A stretch of 10,188 bases of DNA from Euperipatoides rowelli. Taxonomy: Eukaryota > Onychophora > Udeonychophora > Euonychophora > Peripatopsidae. The notes beneath the pieces are model-generated. The model saw only the letters and a list, made by a program, of their open reading frames with translations. It did no database searches and was not told the DNA's origin. The stretch lies in the NCBI GenBank assembly GCA_003024985.2, contig PXIH01S0001606.1. One strand, given 5' to 3'. Below, piece by piece: positions 1 to 8,040 of this stretch (its first letter is position 1; each line of letters opens with the position of its first letter). Both the position numbers and the translations under genes were made by a program.

Positions 1-361
1 GTTATTTTGTTTTGATTTGTTATTCTTAAAAAAAAAATAAAAAAAAAATAAACAGCATCAAATTTGATGGTAGGAATGTAGCTGGAATTTTTTTTTATTT
101 TTTATTTTATGAAAAATGGGAAATGATAACCACCCACGCAATAAACATAAACATTACTCTTTTTTTTTTTAACATTTGTAAACTCTGTAGTCAGTATTTG
201 TTTCATATTAGTTTATTTTTAATGCACTAGCAAATTTAATATCAAATTAAGATCCCCATCATAAAATATAAAATATATTTATTGTTTTACTTTTTTAAAT
301 ATTTTTCTTTATAATTGAAGATCATTATATATCTTTTTGCTCACTACAAAAAAATTAAATT
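1..361. other. A/T-rich intergenic DNA, no gene seen
   Basis: Long A and T runs, for example 28-50, 88-98 and 161-170, with stops in all frames. I see no codon-like stretch, splice signal or repeat here before the inverted-repeat element end that begins near 362. Confidence 0.6.
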
Positions 362-455
362 CACGGATGGCAAGTAGGCGCACGGGTGCCGAAGATCGCA
401 TTTTAGACATTTTTGGCGGCACGACAGACTTGACACCCAACAAAAATTTTAAAGT
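362..455 (+). mobile_element. Left end of a hAT-like short inverted-repeat element (partial copy)
   Basis: This segment closely matches the left 95 bases or so of the complete element at 3780-4083. Shared blocks include GGGTGCCGAAGAT, TTTTTGG-GGCACG and GACACCCAAC followed by AAAAATTTTAAAGTTT. It begins CACGGATGGCAAGTAGG, which resembles the terminal repeat of that element. The match is lost in the T run after 455, and I found no matching right end before 3780. It is therefore a solo end, or an element interrupted by the tandem array that begins about 95 bases further on. The element codes for nothing. Confidence 0.6.
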
Positions 456-548
456 TTTTTTTTTTAAATTTTATTTACAATAATATGTAGAATGTAGATA
501 TTTTATTATTTAACAATCTTCTTAACTGAATACAACAGTGATGATTCT

Positions 549-1440
549 TTTTTTTTCCATATCCGTCAGCCATATTTTGTTCCATTTCTTTCCTTGAATT
601 GTCCGCCATAAATTCAACTATTATTTGATTGAAGATTCCTTGATATATCTGTAATGAGAAAAAAATTCCCCTTTTTCCATATCCGTCAGCCATATTGAGT
701 TCCATTTCTATCCTTGAATTGTCCACCATAAATTCAACTATTTTGCGATTGAAGAATCCTCGATATATTTGTAATGAGGAAAAATCTCCTTTTTCCATAT
801 CCGTCAGCCATTTCCATTTCTTTCCTTGAATTGTCCGGCATAAATTCAACTATTATTTGATTGAAGAATACTTGATATATCTATAATGAGAAAAAAATCT
901 CCTTTTTCCATACCATCAGCCATATTGGATTCCATTTCTTTCATTCAATTGTCCTCCATAAATTCAACTATTATTTGATTGAAGAANCCTTGATATATCT
1001 GTAATGAGAAAAAAATCCCCTTTTTCCATATCCTTCAGCCATATTGGGTTCCATTTATTTCCTTGAATTGTCCACCATAAATTCAACTATTATTTGATTA
1101 AAGAAACCTTGTATATCTGTAATGAGGAAAAAATCCCCTTTTTTCATATCCGTCAGCCATATTGAGTTCCATTTCATTCCTTGAATTGTCCGCCATAAAT
1201 TCAACTATTATTTGATTGAAGAATCCTTGATATATCTGTAATAAGGAAAAAATCCCCTTTTTCCATATCCGTCAGCCATATTGAGTTCCATTTCTTTCCT
1301 TGAATTGTCCGCCATAATAATTCAACTATTATTTGATTGAAGAATCCTTGATATATCGGTAATGAGGAAAAAATCCCCTTTTTTCATATCCGTCAGCCAT
1401 ATTGAGTTGCATTTCTTTCCTTGAATTGTCCGCCATNATA
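549..1440. repeat. Tandem array, about 118-120 bp unit, eight anchors
   Basis: The anchor CCATATCCGTCAGCCAT, or a close variant, starts at about 557, 677, 795, 908, 1026, 1144, 1263 and 1384. The spacings are 120, 118, 113, 118, 118, 119 and 121. Each unit continues with a block containing CCTTGAATTGTCC, then ATTCAACTATT, TTGATTGAAGAA and GATATATCTGTAATGAG, and ends in an A-rich stretch with TCCCC. The 113-base spacing reflects a small deletion after CAGCCAT in the third copy. The last copy stops about 55 bases in, near 1440. Copies are very similar, which indicates recent expansion or homogenisation. Some units can be read on the minus strand as about 40 residues each, but most spacings are not multiples of three. 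I therefore treat it as a minisatellite-like array and not a gene. Two N calls (987, 1437) fall inside it. Confidence 0.93.
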
Positions 1441-2024
1441 TTTCATAAAGCATTACAGTAGCATTGCTGAACAAAAAAAAACAAGCTTAGGTCAAAGGTT
1501 AAAATTCTTCGAAATTAAAATTTATGTTTAAAATTAAAAAAAATAAAGATAGTCATAACTCATAAATGAACACAATTTACCATGAACTAAACTTGATGTT
1601 CCGGTTCATTTAAAAAAAAAAAAACATGTTAATTGCTTGGTTCAAACCCTGAAATTCTTGGATCAAAGATTAGTCTCCCATGGGTCAAAAATTAGGACTA
1701 ATCTTTTCAAGTTAAATAAACTTGATTTCTAGTAATATGAACTAAATATAGAGTTCAAGTTTAAACATGATCCTGCCAGTGGCCCCTGGGTCAAACATGA
1801 CAAATGATGACGATTTAAAGAAAACATTTTTTATCCTTATGAACATTAGATTTTTAAAAATTTAAACAAAATAGTCTCATATAAAAGAAATGGACATTTT
1901 CATATACTGTATTTAGGGCCAAAATTATTACGTCGGCTTTCTTATTGTCTTTTTTATATTTTTTTTAATGTTAGTTTTAAAATCATTTCAAATAAAAATT
2001 GTATCCCCCCCCCCTACAAAAAAA
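1441..2024. other. Intergenic, no gene; recurring GGTCAAA words
   Basis: No coding stretch is visible. The word GGTCAAA or a near form recurs at about 1490, 1631, 1661, 1683 and 1789, in the same orientation. The first forms AGGTCAAAGGTTA, a near-perfect direct repeat of a nuclear-receptor half site with one base between. A C run of ten or so bases lies at about 2005-2014. Confidence 0.4.
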
Positions 2025-2123
2025 GATGAGGAATCTGAATGTTCTGACAGAGAAAGCATGTCATCAGAGGAGTTCTTGGTGTGTCACACCCCCATAGGGT
2101 GTGTAGAGTCGCTGGTAGTTTAA
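2025..2123 (+). other. Possible orphan exon or coding scrap, acidic Ser/Glu-rich
   Basis: Directly after a C-rich tract and a CTACAAAAAAAG sequence there is an open stretch of 32 codons beginning DEESECSDRESMSSEEF. It ends in TAA at 2121-2123. The cluster of D, E and S codons and the higher GC differ from the surrounding A/T DNA, and the upstream pyrimidine tract could be part of a splice acceptor. There is no ATG at the start and no family is recognised. Chance is a real alternative because the stretch is short. The end of the frame also contains a small hairpin, CACACCC (2085-2091) pairing with GGGTGTG (2097-2103). Confidence 0.2.
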
Positions 2124-2788
2124 TAAGACAAGCAAATTGTACAATTAAGTAGTATTCTATCAGCTTGTTTGTCACGACATCTGTGCCCTAGTCTATCTGC
2201 ATTAACAAAATTGGGTTACTATCATTTTTAGAAGCTATCAGCAGTTTGATAAGTAATCTTTTGTCTTGTTTTGATCAAATTAATTGCAATTTTTTTTTTT
2301 AATTCTTCCTATAACCACCAGGCTTCATTTTTCTATCAGACATTTGGAAATAGTTGAATGAACCCCATGGGTGTATCTTTGCTCTTTAAGTTTTCTATGA
2401 TTGTTTGTCTTTCTGTCTCATTTTCTCTCATTTAAATCTTGAAATAAATATAATTATAGTGTTATTTGCAAATGTTTTACTTCTTCTAATCTTTAGAAAC
2501 AGGTGTAGTATGTAACCTGTCTTCAATAATCACTGTTTCATTCAAATCTTTTAATCTGATTCAAGTTCTGATATGCCAGAATTAATTCTATCATTAAATT
2601 CATTATGAAAAAGAGATAAATCCGTGATAAACTTCTTTTTATAATCAAACGTTTCTTCAGATGTTTGTTAATTCTTTTTTTTTTTTTACATTGGCTAACA
2701 GGATTAGAATAATATGCAGGGTTAATATAATAAATAAATNAAAATGAATATTAATACGTATTTTTGTAACTTTGCTTATATAGGAAGG
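2124..2788. other. Intergenic DNA, no gene seen
   Basis: Mixed A/T-rich sequence with stops in every frame on both strands. I looked for remnants of known proteins on both strands and saw none. It lies beyond the 3' end of the minus-strand proteasome pseudogene, whose A tract is at 2789-2800. Confidence 0.5.
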
Positions 2789-2800
2789 TTTTTTTTTTTT
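2789..2800 (-). repeat. A tract downstream of the PSMB1 retrocopy (possible poly(A) tail)
   Basis: A run of 12 T on the plus strand, hence 12 A on the minus strand, lies about 60 bases beyond the pseudogene stop. AATTA directly precedes it in the minus-strand direction. The position and orientation fit a remnant poly(A) tail. A/T runs of this length are common in the window, so this supports the retrocopy idea but does not prove it. Confidence 0.45.
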
Positions 2801-2862
2801 AATTATAAAAACTATTTTTAATTAAATTAACAAGAATAAACAGAAATTAATCACTTTGTAGG

Positions 2863-3512
2863 TCAGAATTTTCTTGTGATAATCTTTATTTCAAGGGCAT
2901 CGCCTGTATAGATATATCATTCACTAGCACAAATAACTATATCCTTTACCAAAGGAATGGCTTTTTCTAAAGTTAATGGAGCTTTGTCAACATTAATTTG
3001 ATTTTTGTAACCAATCTATCTAGTACTGGCTGTATCATGGAACTGGAACTACCAGTTTCACCAGCTCAGTATTCTTCTCTTTTGTAAGATCCCACAGGGT
3101 CAAAACTATACACACAGCCCTTGCCTTCTTCATCCAGTCCTCCAATAATATTATGTATAATAGAGCATGGTGGACAACATGGCAGTTAATGCTGAGGGGT
3201 ACTCATGTTTTTGTTGTTCTCGTGTTGATACTCTTCATTCTAGCATGTATATTTTTAGTCAAAGTTATGAGATCATTCTGCGAACATGCACATGCAAGAA
3301 CAGCTTTATTTGCCAAGTTATAAGACTTTGAAATGTTTCTTGACAGTATAGAAAAAACATTGCTGAGCCGAGTGTTGGAAGCAACGATAGCATAATCTTC
3401 ACCGTCCGTCTATTGCAAGAATTGTTCTGCCATTTTGTGCATGAGGATTAAAATGAACCTTTATAGGTTGGGGAATAACAGCATGCTCTAATGAACTAAT
3501 CCGAGAATCCAT
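2863..3512 (-). pseudogene. PSMB1: Processed pseudogene of proteasome subunit beta type-1 (beta-6)
   Basis: PSMB1 is a structural, non-catalytic beta subunit in the two inner rings of the 20S proteasome. Read on the minus strand from an ATG at 3512-3510, the copy starts MDSRISSLEH. It then shows, in family order, [95 protein letters not shown] and IYTGDALEIKI. These match the PSMB1 family closely. It is dead. It has a 4-bp GACG duplication near 3404-3411, a lost base at 3231-3232, two extra bases at 3193-3194, and loss of the family RRFFP segment plus one base near 3150-3163. It also has a TGA at 3066-3068, a shift near 2995-3006 and a TGA at 2917-2919. The C-terminus ends early at 2863. No introns interrupt it, and an A tract (T run at 2789-2800 on the plus strand) follows. 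This is what a retrocopy looks like. No clear target-site duplication was found. Confidence 0.9.
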
Positions 3513-3714
3513 CTCCAAGAAACAAAGTATGCACAGTATTTCTCTAAAGGAAATAACACCACCACTGCAGGAAGATATTTTAGATCTATATCTTTATTTA
3601 ATTTTTCAGCAGAAAAATAAGTTGAATCATTAAAGATAATTAATTATCCTAAGGGTACGTTTTTTTAATAAACTCTGAGCGCTCAAGAGAAATCGGATTT
3701 TAAAAAATTGAAGC

Positions 3715-3759
3715 AGGCTATTTCGTAGATTTTAACAAACTCCTAGCACTATCGGAGTG
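3715..3759 (-). repeat. Dispersed repeat, copy 1 (inverted relative of 8885-8924)
   Basis: The minus strand of this segment reads CACTCCG, then GGAGTTTGTTAAAA, then ATAGCCT. The plus strand at 8885-8924 has CACTCGG, GGAGTTTTTAAAAA and ATAGCCT in the same order with similar spacing. An 8-base palindrome, GAGCGCTC, lies just outside near 3679. The element type is unknown. Confidence 0.4.
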
Positions 3760-3779
3760 AGCTCTTACTACCCCTAGTA

Positions 3780-4083
3780 CAGGGATAGGGAATAGGCGGC
3801 ATGGGTGCCGAAGATGACACTTTAGAGATTTTTGGTGGCACGCCAGACAGGACACCCAACAAAAATTTTAAAGTTTAAAAATCTCCAAAGCAAAAAAAAA
3901 AAAAAAAAGCTTATCAAATCTGTCAAAAGGGAAACAAAATGTCCATACAACCAAAAAAAAAAGTAAAAAAAAAACTTATCAAAATTATGTAACCTAAATG
4001 CCCACATTTCGGCACTTTGGCAAAAATGACATCAATATTTGTTTAATTTTGGCCCGCTAAACAAATCCTATTTGCCATCCCTG
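3780..4083. mobile_element. Complete short hAT-like element with terminal inverted repeats (304 bp)
   Basis: The left end is CAGGGATAGGGAATAGG (3780-3796). The right end, read on the minus strand from 4083, is CAGGGATGGCAAATAGG. They match at 14 of 17 positions. The CAGGGATGGCAA form is typical of hAT-superfamily termini. A subterminal motif, GTGCCGAA, occurs in inverted orientation near both ends (about 3807 and 4015), as expected for transposase binding repeats. The inside is A-rich and non-coding, so this is a non-autonomous element (MITE). The flanking octamers are CCCTAGTA and GTCTAAGC. They agree only at the central CTA, so a target-site duplication is not convincing. Its left part recurs at 362-455 and part of its right end at 5501-5526. 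Confidence 0.75.
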
Positions 4084-4666
4084 GTCTAAGCCTTACTGTA
4101 ACTAGTAAAAACATCAGGCTCAACTTAAAGTGGTTTCAGAATAATAATTTTTAATTGTTTTTTTTTTTAATTGATTTATGTTAAATTTTACCTAAAATAT
4201 ATTTGTTTAATTAATCAAATTGGCAAACTAATCGATGATGTCAAATTGATATGCGCTAAAGACTAAAGTCTTGCATAAGCATTTATATCAAAAGAGTTTG
4301 ACCCGTTAAATATACAATCAGATTGTAGATGAGTTCACTAGCACAAGATATGGAACCTTATGGTTTTTTTTGTGTACAGTCAGCATTTTTTATAAAAAAC
4401 AACACAAAACAAACACAAGTAGGTTTAAAACTGTTAAAATTTTACATTGTCTTGTACAGTAATTGAAAAAAAATGCTCATTTAATATACATTAATCTTAA
4501 TTTATTTTTTTTAAAAAAGAGATAGACAGAAGAAAATAAACATAATAAAATTAAACATAGTTTATAATTCATAACACAAAATTACTTTTTAAAAACAAAT
4601 TCAATTTTATTCAATAAAAATATTCAAGTCAATTAAAAATTAAATTTTGACAAAAATAATATACAG
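4084..4666. other. Intergenic DNA, no gene seen
   Basis: Very A/T-rich sequence with many short A and T runs. Both strands are full of stops. No repeat shared with the rest of the window was noticed. Confidence 0.55.
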
Positions 4667-4929
4667 CAGGCGTGGAGATTATCAATTTTATTTATGTTTA
4701 TTTTGCACATTCCATTTTTAATCTATGATGAAAAATATCTTTATTTTAACAGTGATTTTACCAGAAAGTTCTCTTCCAAGTTTATTGTCAATGGTTGGGA
4801 AAAGATTCAAATATTAATGCTATAGAAAAGTATGGCCTTATGACATTTTGGTGTACATGGAGTGCACCACAAATGATGTATCTCAAGGGTCATGTGGCCT
4901 TAAAATTGTAAAAGGTTCCCTCATCCCTG
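4667..4929. mobile_element. Second short hAT-type element, about 263 bp
   Basis: The left end starts CAGGCGTGGAGAT (4667). The right end, read on the minus strand from 4929, starts CAGGGATGAGGGA and runs into GGAACCTTTTAC and AAGGCCACATG. A CAGGG-TG start followed by an AACCTTTT / GGCCAC stretch is a familiar look for hAT non-autonomous elements. The two ends match at most of the first eleven positions. The flanking octamers (ATATACAG and GTCAATAC) do not match, so a target duplication is not visible. Its short open stretches, such as the one at about 4814-4918, are not recognised as protein. It is distinct in its interior from the 3780-4083 element. Confidence 0.5.
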
Positions 4930-5500
4930 GTCAATACGTATATTTAGAATTAGAATACATCATCATATTGTTATTAGTTTGATGTAGAAATAAATTAACG
5001 ATGCTGCTGTAGCCTAATGGAAACATATTGACATATAATACAAGAATTGTCAATAAAAAGAAACCAAAACAATATGAATACATGTACCCTTCAACAATAA
5101 ACTTACTCCAATGTTAAGTCCTAGTATTCCAAGTCCAAGTCATTTGCATTTTATTGAATTACTAAACGAGATTACTGACTACCATTAATTAGAGATTAGT
5201 GGTACGTTGGACTTCCATTTAATTATCCGAAATCAATACAATATATCCATAGTCAAGTACAGCATAATTCATTATTACTATTCTGAGGTCACTATACATC
5301 AATATACATCAGGTGTCGTAAATGTAGCGCCAGCAATGGCCGCTTGTTTCTTCTATGTAAATAGTTTTTATTTTGTATATAGTTTTTAATTTTATTTCCT
5401 AACCTATTGTTTTTTATTATTATTTCTGGACTTGTCTTATGAATTGGTATGGTGTTTTGACTTTTGGAAACAGCAGTGGTTTATTGTGTTGCAACAAAGN
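4930..5500. other. Intergenic DNA, no gene seen
   Basis: A 60-codon open stretch at 5207-5389 starts with TTG, lacks an ATG start, is low in complexity and resembles no family I know. I do not call it a gene. Nothing else stands out. Confidence 0.5.
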
Positions 5501-5526
5501 GCCCACATTTCGGCACTTTGGCAAAA
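5501..5526. mobile_element. Right-end scrap of the 3780-4083 element
   Basis: GCCCACATTTCGGCACTTTG and the six following bases are identical to 4000-4025. Beyond that the similarity fades and no terminal CATCCCTG follows, so this is a truncated copy. It abuts the first copy of the 58-bp duplication at 5529. Confidence 0.7.
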
Positions 5527-5528
5527 TG

Positions 5529-5586
5529 ATTGATATTTACATTTGTCATATATGACTTATCTGTTCTAATATTTATCTAGGCACTA
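5529..5586. repeat. 58-bp direct duplication, copy A
   Basis: This segment is repeated at 5654-5711 with one visible difference (C at 5539, T in the second copy). It includes the perfect 12-base palindrome GTCATATATGAC. The copies are 125 bases apart from start to start. Confidence 0.92.
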
Positions 5587-5653
5587 CTTCCTCCACACTA
5601 ACCACAATGCATCACAAAACAATCAAAATCCAAAATGGATGAAAATAAACTTT

Positions 5654-5711
5654 ATTGATATTTATATTTGTCATATATGACTTATCTGTTCTAATATTTA
5701 TCTAGGCACTA
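5654..5711. repeat. 58-bp direct duplication, copy B
   Basis: This is the second copy of the segment at 5529-5586, ending at the shared TCTAGGCACTA. The 67 bases between the copies show no repeat. Near-identity suggests a recent event, such as insertion of a short element or a local duplication. Confidence 0.92.
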
Positions 5712-5779
5712 AAACAGTGGTTATTTATTAAATGCTGAGAAATGAATTGTTTTCAGTCAATGAGATAGCAATAGCCAAC

Positions 5780-5865
5780 GTCTATGTCTTGGCAGCACAG
5801 ATAGCAAGCACGCTGACTTTAAAATGGATAGTCCAGACATCACATGTCTGAATCCTGCCACAGAC
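5780..5865 (+). repeat. tRNA-like head, probable tRNA-derived SINE or tRNA pseudogene
   Basis: The segment has a tRNA layout. GTCTATG (5780-5786) can pair with CACAGAC (5859-5865) at six of seven positions as an acceptor stem. TGGCAGCACAGATAGC (from 5790) resembles an RNA polymerase III A box and D arm. TGTCTGAATCCTGCC (from 5845) resembles a B box and T arm. The anticodon and T stems are imperfect, so a working tRNA is unlikely. The A/T-rich sequence that follows could be a SINE body, but its 3' limit cannot be set. Confidence 0.6.
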
Positions 5866-6200
5866 ATGGTTATTTTTTCTGTCTGACAATAGACCTTTAA
5901 AAGCACCTTATAGTGAAGATTTAGCTAAAATTAGGTTTTAAAGGCTTTTATTTATTTTTTTACGTTACACTTTTCCTCCTTTTGTCACCCTATTTTATTA
6001 CGGTACACTGTTAACGTGTTTTAATAATTTCAGACTCTGTCTTGCTCTGATGCTGTATGTTTAGTTGTTGATCCTTTACTAAAGCTTTATTTTTACAAAA
6101 AATCAAGAAGCTACGATAACATTTCAGGTGGCACATGACATGTCTACTTTCCGCGTTAAGGCAATTTCATAACCAAATATGTGTTTAATTAATTTTTTTT
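5866..6200. other. Intergenic DNA after the tRNA-like head
   Basis: There is no coding stretch. AAAGCACCTTATAGTGAAG and similar words may belong to the SINE body. No second copy was seen in the window. Confidence 0.4.
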
Positions 6201-6206
6201 TTATTA

Positions 6207-6238
<32 letters not shown>

Positions 6239-6263
6239 CTAAATTAATAATTATTATTATTTT
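6201..6263. repeat. ATT/TTA microsatellite
   Basis: Runs of TTATTATT and near variants, interrupted by TCTAAATTAATAA near 6239-6250, end in TTTTAG just before an ATG at 6266. The tract ends like a pyrimidine-poor splice acceptor, but this is probably incidental. Confidence 0.9.
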
Positions 6264-7317
6264 AGATGGCGCCTACCACACCAGAAGTTGCCTAGACGGA
6301 TGTGGGATTGCAACACTCACTAGAACATTACTGAAACAAAGCACAGACTACAGGAGATACCTTAGTGAATGCTGACTGCCATTACCCAACGACAGAGATT
6401 ACCCCCGTCTCACCGTATTATTTCATAAAAATGCCTAAAACTAGGAAAGATCTTATTGTCCTGAGTTTGGTGAGCCACAAAAGCTAAAGGATAATATTTT
6501 GCCCACCTATTGTGACATAAAATATTATTTGTGGGTAAGAAATGATCTGCTATGGAAAAATAAAGGAAAAGACCCAGCCATCAAGGAGATATGTGAGATA
6601 ATATATATATATCGACATTGAAAATTTATAGACAAAGGCACCTATTCCAATTATCAGTCATCAACAAGTTGTCGCTAAATTAACTGATTACTATAAAAAG
6701 AACAAGAACCTTAAGAAATCCAAAACGAAATGAGAAAACGGGAATTTTATAGTGAAGCCTCAAAATGATTGTTTGATATTGCTGTATGTAAATGCATTTC
6801 AAGGGATTTGTGTAACTGTCCAAATAAAATACGTATCAATGACAGGAGCATAAAATGTATATCGGGCCTCTTGATAAGGTAACAACTAAAGTTAATATTC
6901 GTAAGAATTTGAGAAAGCGAAAGTACGACAAGTATTTAAAAAAAAATTGTGTACTCCAAGCACCTCTTCTGCTTTTATAACTGAATATCTTTCTGAAGAA
7001 CAGTCAACATCTAGCATCCCATCGCATTCTGAAAATAGTGATGTAATGGTTCATGAAACTTCTTTCCAACAACCTAATAAACAAATGAGATTGAATATAA
7101 AAAATCTAGCCGCAGCTTGAAACAGAACTGGTATTTCAGACAGATCGGCATCAATCATAGTAAATGCAGCGTTATTGGATTTAAAAGTTATTACCTGTCA
7201 CGGGCCTTCGAAAGTCATAGATCGAAGCAAACTACAACAAGAACACAAGAAAGTGAGAGAAAAATTGAGCAGTGAAATGATAGACTGTAAAAACTCTATA
7301 ACTGCATTATATTTTGA

Positions 7318-8040
7318 TGCCGTTTTGACAAAACTTTAAAACTAAACAAGGTTGGAAGTAAATACCAACGTAGAACAGTTATAGAAGAGCACATTTCATT
7401 GAAACCTGAACTTAGATCAGAATACATTGGCTATCTTACAACTTCCTCTGGAAAAGCAGTGTCCATTCAAAAAAGTATTGTACATTTTCTTCAACAATAT
7501 TTTGATTATCGTTCTTCTCTTATGGCAATAGACTGCGATGGTACCTCAATTAATACTGGGCATAAAAACGGCATTATTACATTATTGGAAAAGCATCTAA
7601 ACCGTCCATTACAATGGTTTGTGTGTATGTTGCATGCAAATAAATTGCCTCTCCGTCATCTGTTTACAAGTTTAGATGGAACCACAACAGGCCCTAACAG
7701 TTTTTCTGATGATATCGGGAAGTCTCTAGCAAAATATCTAGAAAAGAAGTTAGTGGCTTTACAAACAATGGAGACCGATTTGCCCAAGCTGGATGTGGAA
7801 ATATTTAGCACAGAGCAGAAATATNTTTATGAAATATGTTTATCTATCTCACCTGCTTTAGTGAATAAAGATCCTGGAAAGCTGGCACACTCTCGATGGC
7901 TTACATGTGCGAATCAAATTCTTCGTTTATATTTTGGAACAGAGTCACCCTCAGAAAACCTGAAGATTTTAGCCAATTTCATCATGAAAGTCTATGCACC
8001 AATATGGTTTGACATAAAGACCAAACCTTCATGCAAATAA
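7318..8040 (+). CDS. Open block of the transposase-like gene: central catalytic-like region
   Basis: This frame is open to TAA at 8038-8040 and carries the best-conserved part of the gene above. Counting from the TTG codon at 7399 as residue 1, AIDCDGTSINTG spans residues 43-54 with Asp45 and Asp47. CMLHANKLPLRHLF spans 76-89 with Cys76 and His79. DGTTTGPNSF follows near 93, GKLAHSRWLTCANQILRLY lies at about 160-178, and KVYAPIWF near 197. There is no ATG at its start, because the frame is reached from the upstream one by a single lost base at about 7319 (LYFD, then RFDKT). The order Asp-Gly, Asp-x-x-x-Asn, Cys-x-x-His, Arg-Trp resembles the RNase-H-fold core of hAT-type transposases. That assignment is inference. 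An N at 7825 leaves one residue unknown. Confidence 0.65.
   Translation, partial: CRFDKTLKLNKVGSKYQRRTVIEEHISLKPELRSEYIGYLTTSSGKAVSIQKSIVHFLQQYFDYRSSLMAIDCDGTSINTGHKNGIITLLEKHLNRPLQWFVCMLHANKLPLRHLFTSLDGTTTGPNSFSDDIGKSLAKYLEKKLVALQTMETDLPKLDVEIFSTEQKYXYEICLSISPALVNKDPGKLAHSRWLTCANQILRLYFGTESPSENLKILANFIMKVYAPIWFDIKTKPSCK

Noticed and set aside
475-849. A 124-residue minus-strand open frame with internal repeats
   Set aside because: It is an open reading of the tandem array. Most repeat spacings are not multiples of three, so the frame is not maintained beyond two or three units.
549-1440. A CRISPR-like array
   Set aside because: The whole unit is repeated, with no unique spacers, and the DNA is animal-like.
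3822-4007. A 61-residue minus-strand frame
   Set aside because: It lies inside the short hAT-like element and is mostly Phe from T runs.
4750-4975. Codon-like scraps (for example DFTRKFSSKF and GSLIPGQYVYLELEY) that faintly recalled a lipid-binding ML/NPC2-type protein, with a splice-acceptor-like TTTATTTTAACAG before them
   Set aside because: The frames do not join, family cysteines are not placed correctly, and most of the stretch is better explained by the inverted-repeat element at 4667-4929.
5207-5389. A 60-residue plus-strand frame
   Set aside because: It starts with TTG, is low in complexity and resembles no family.
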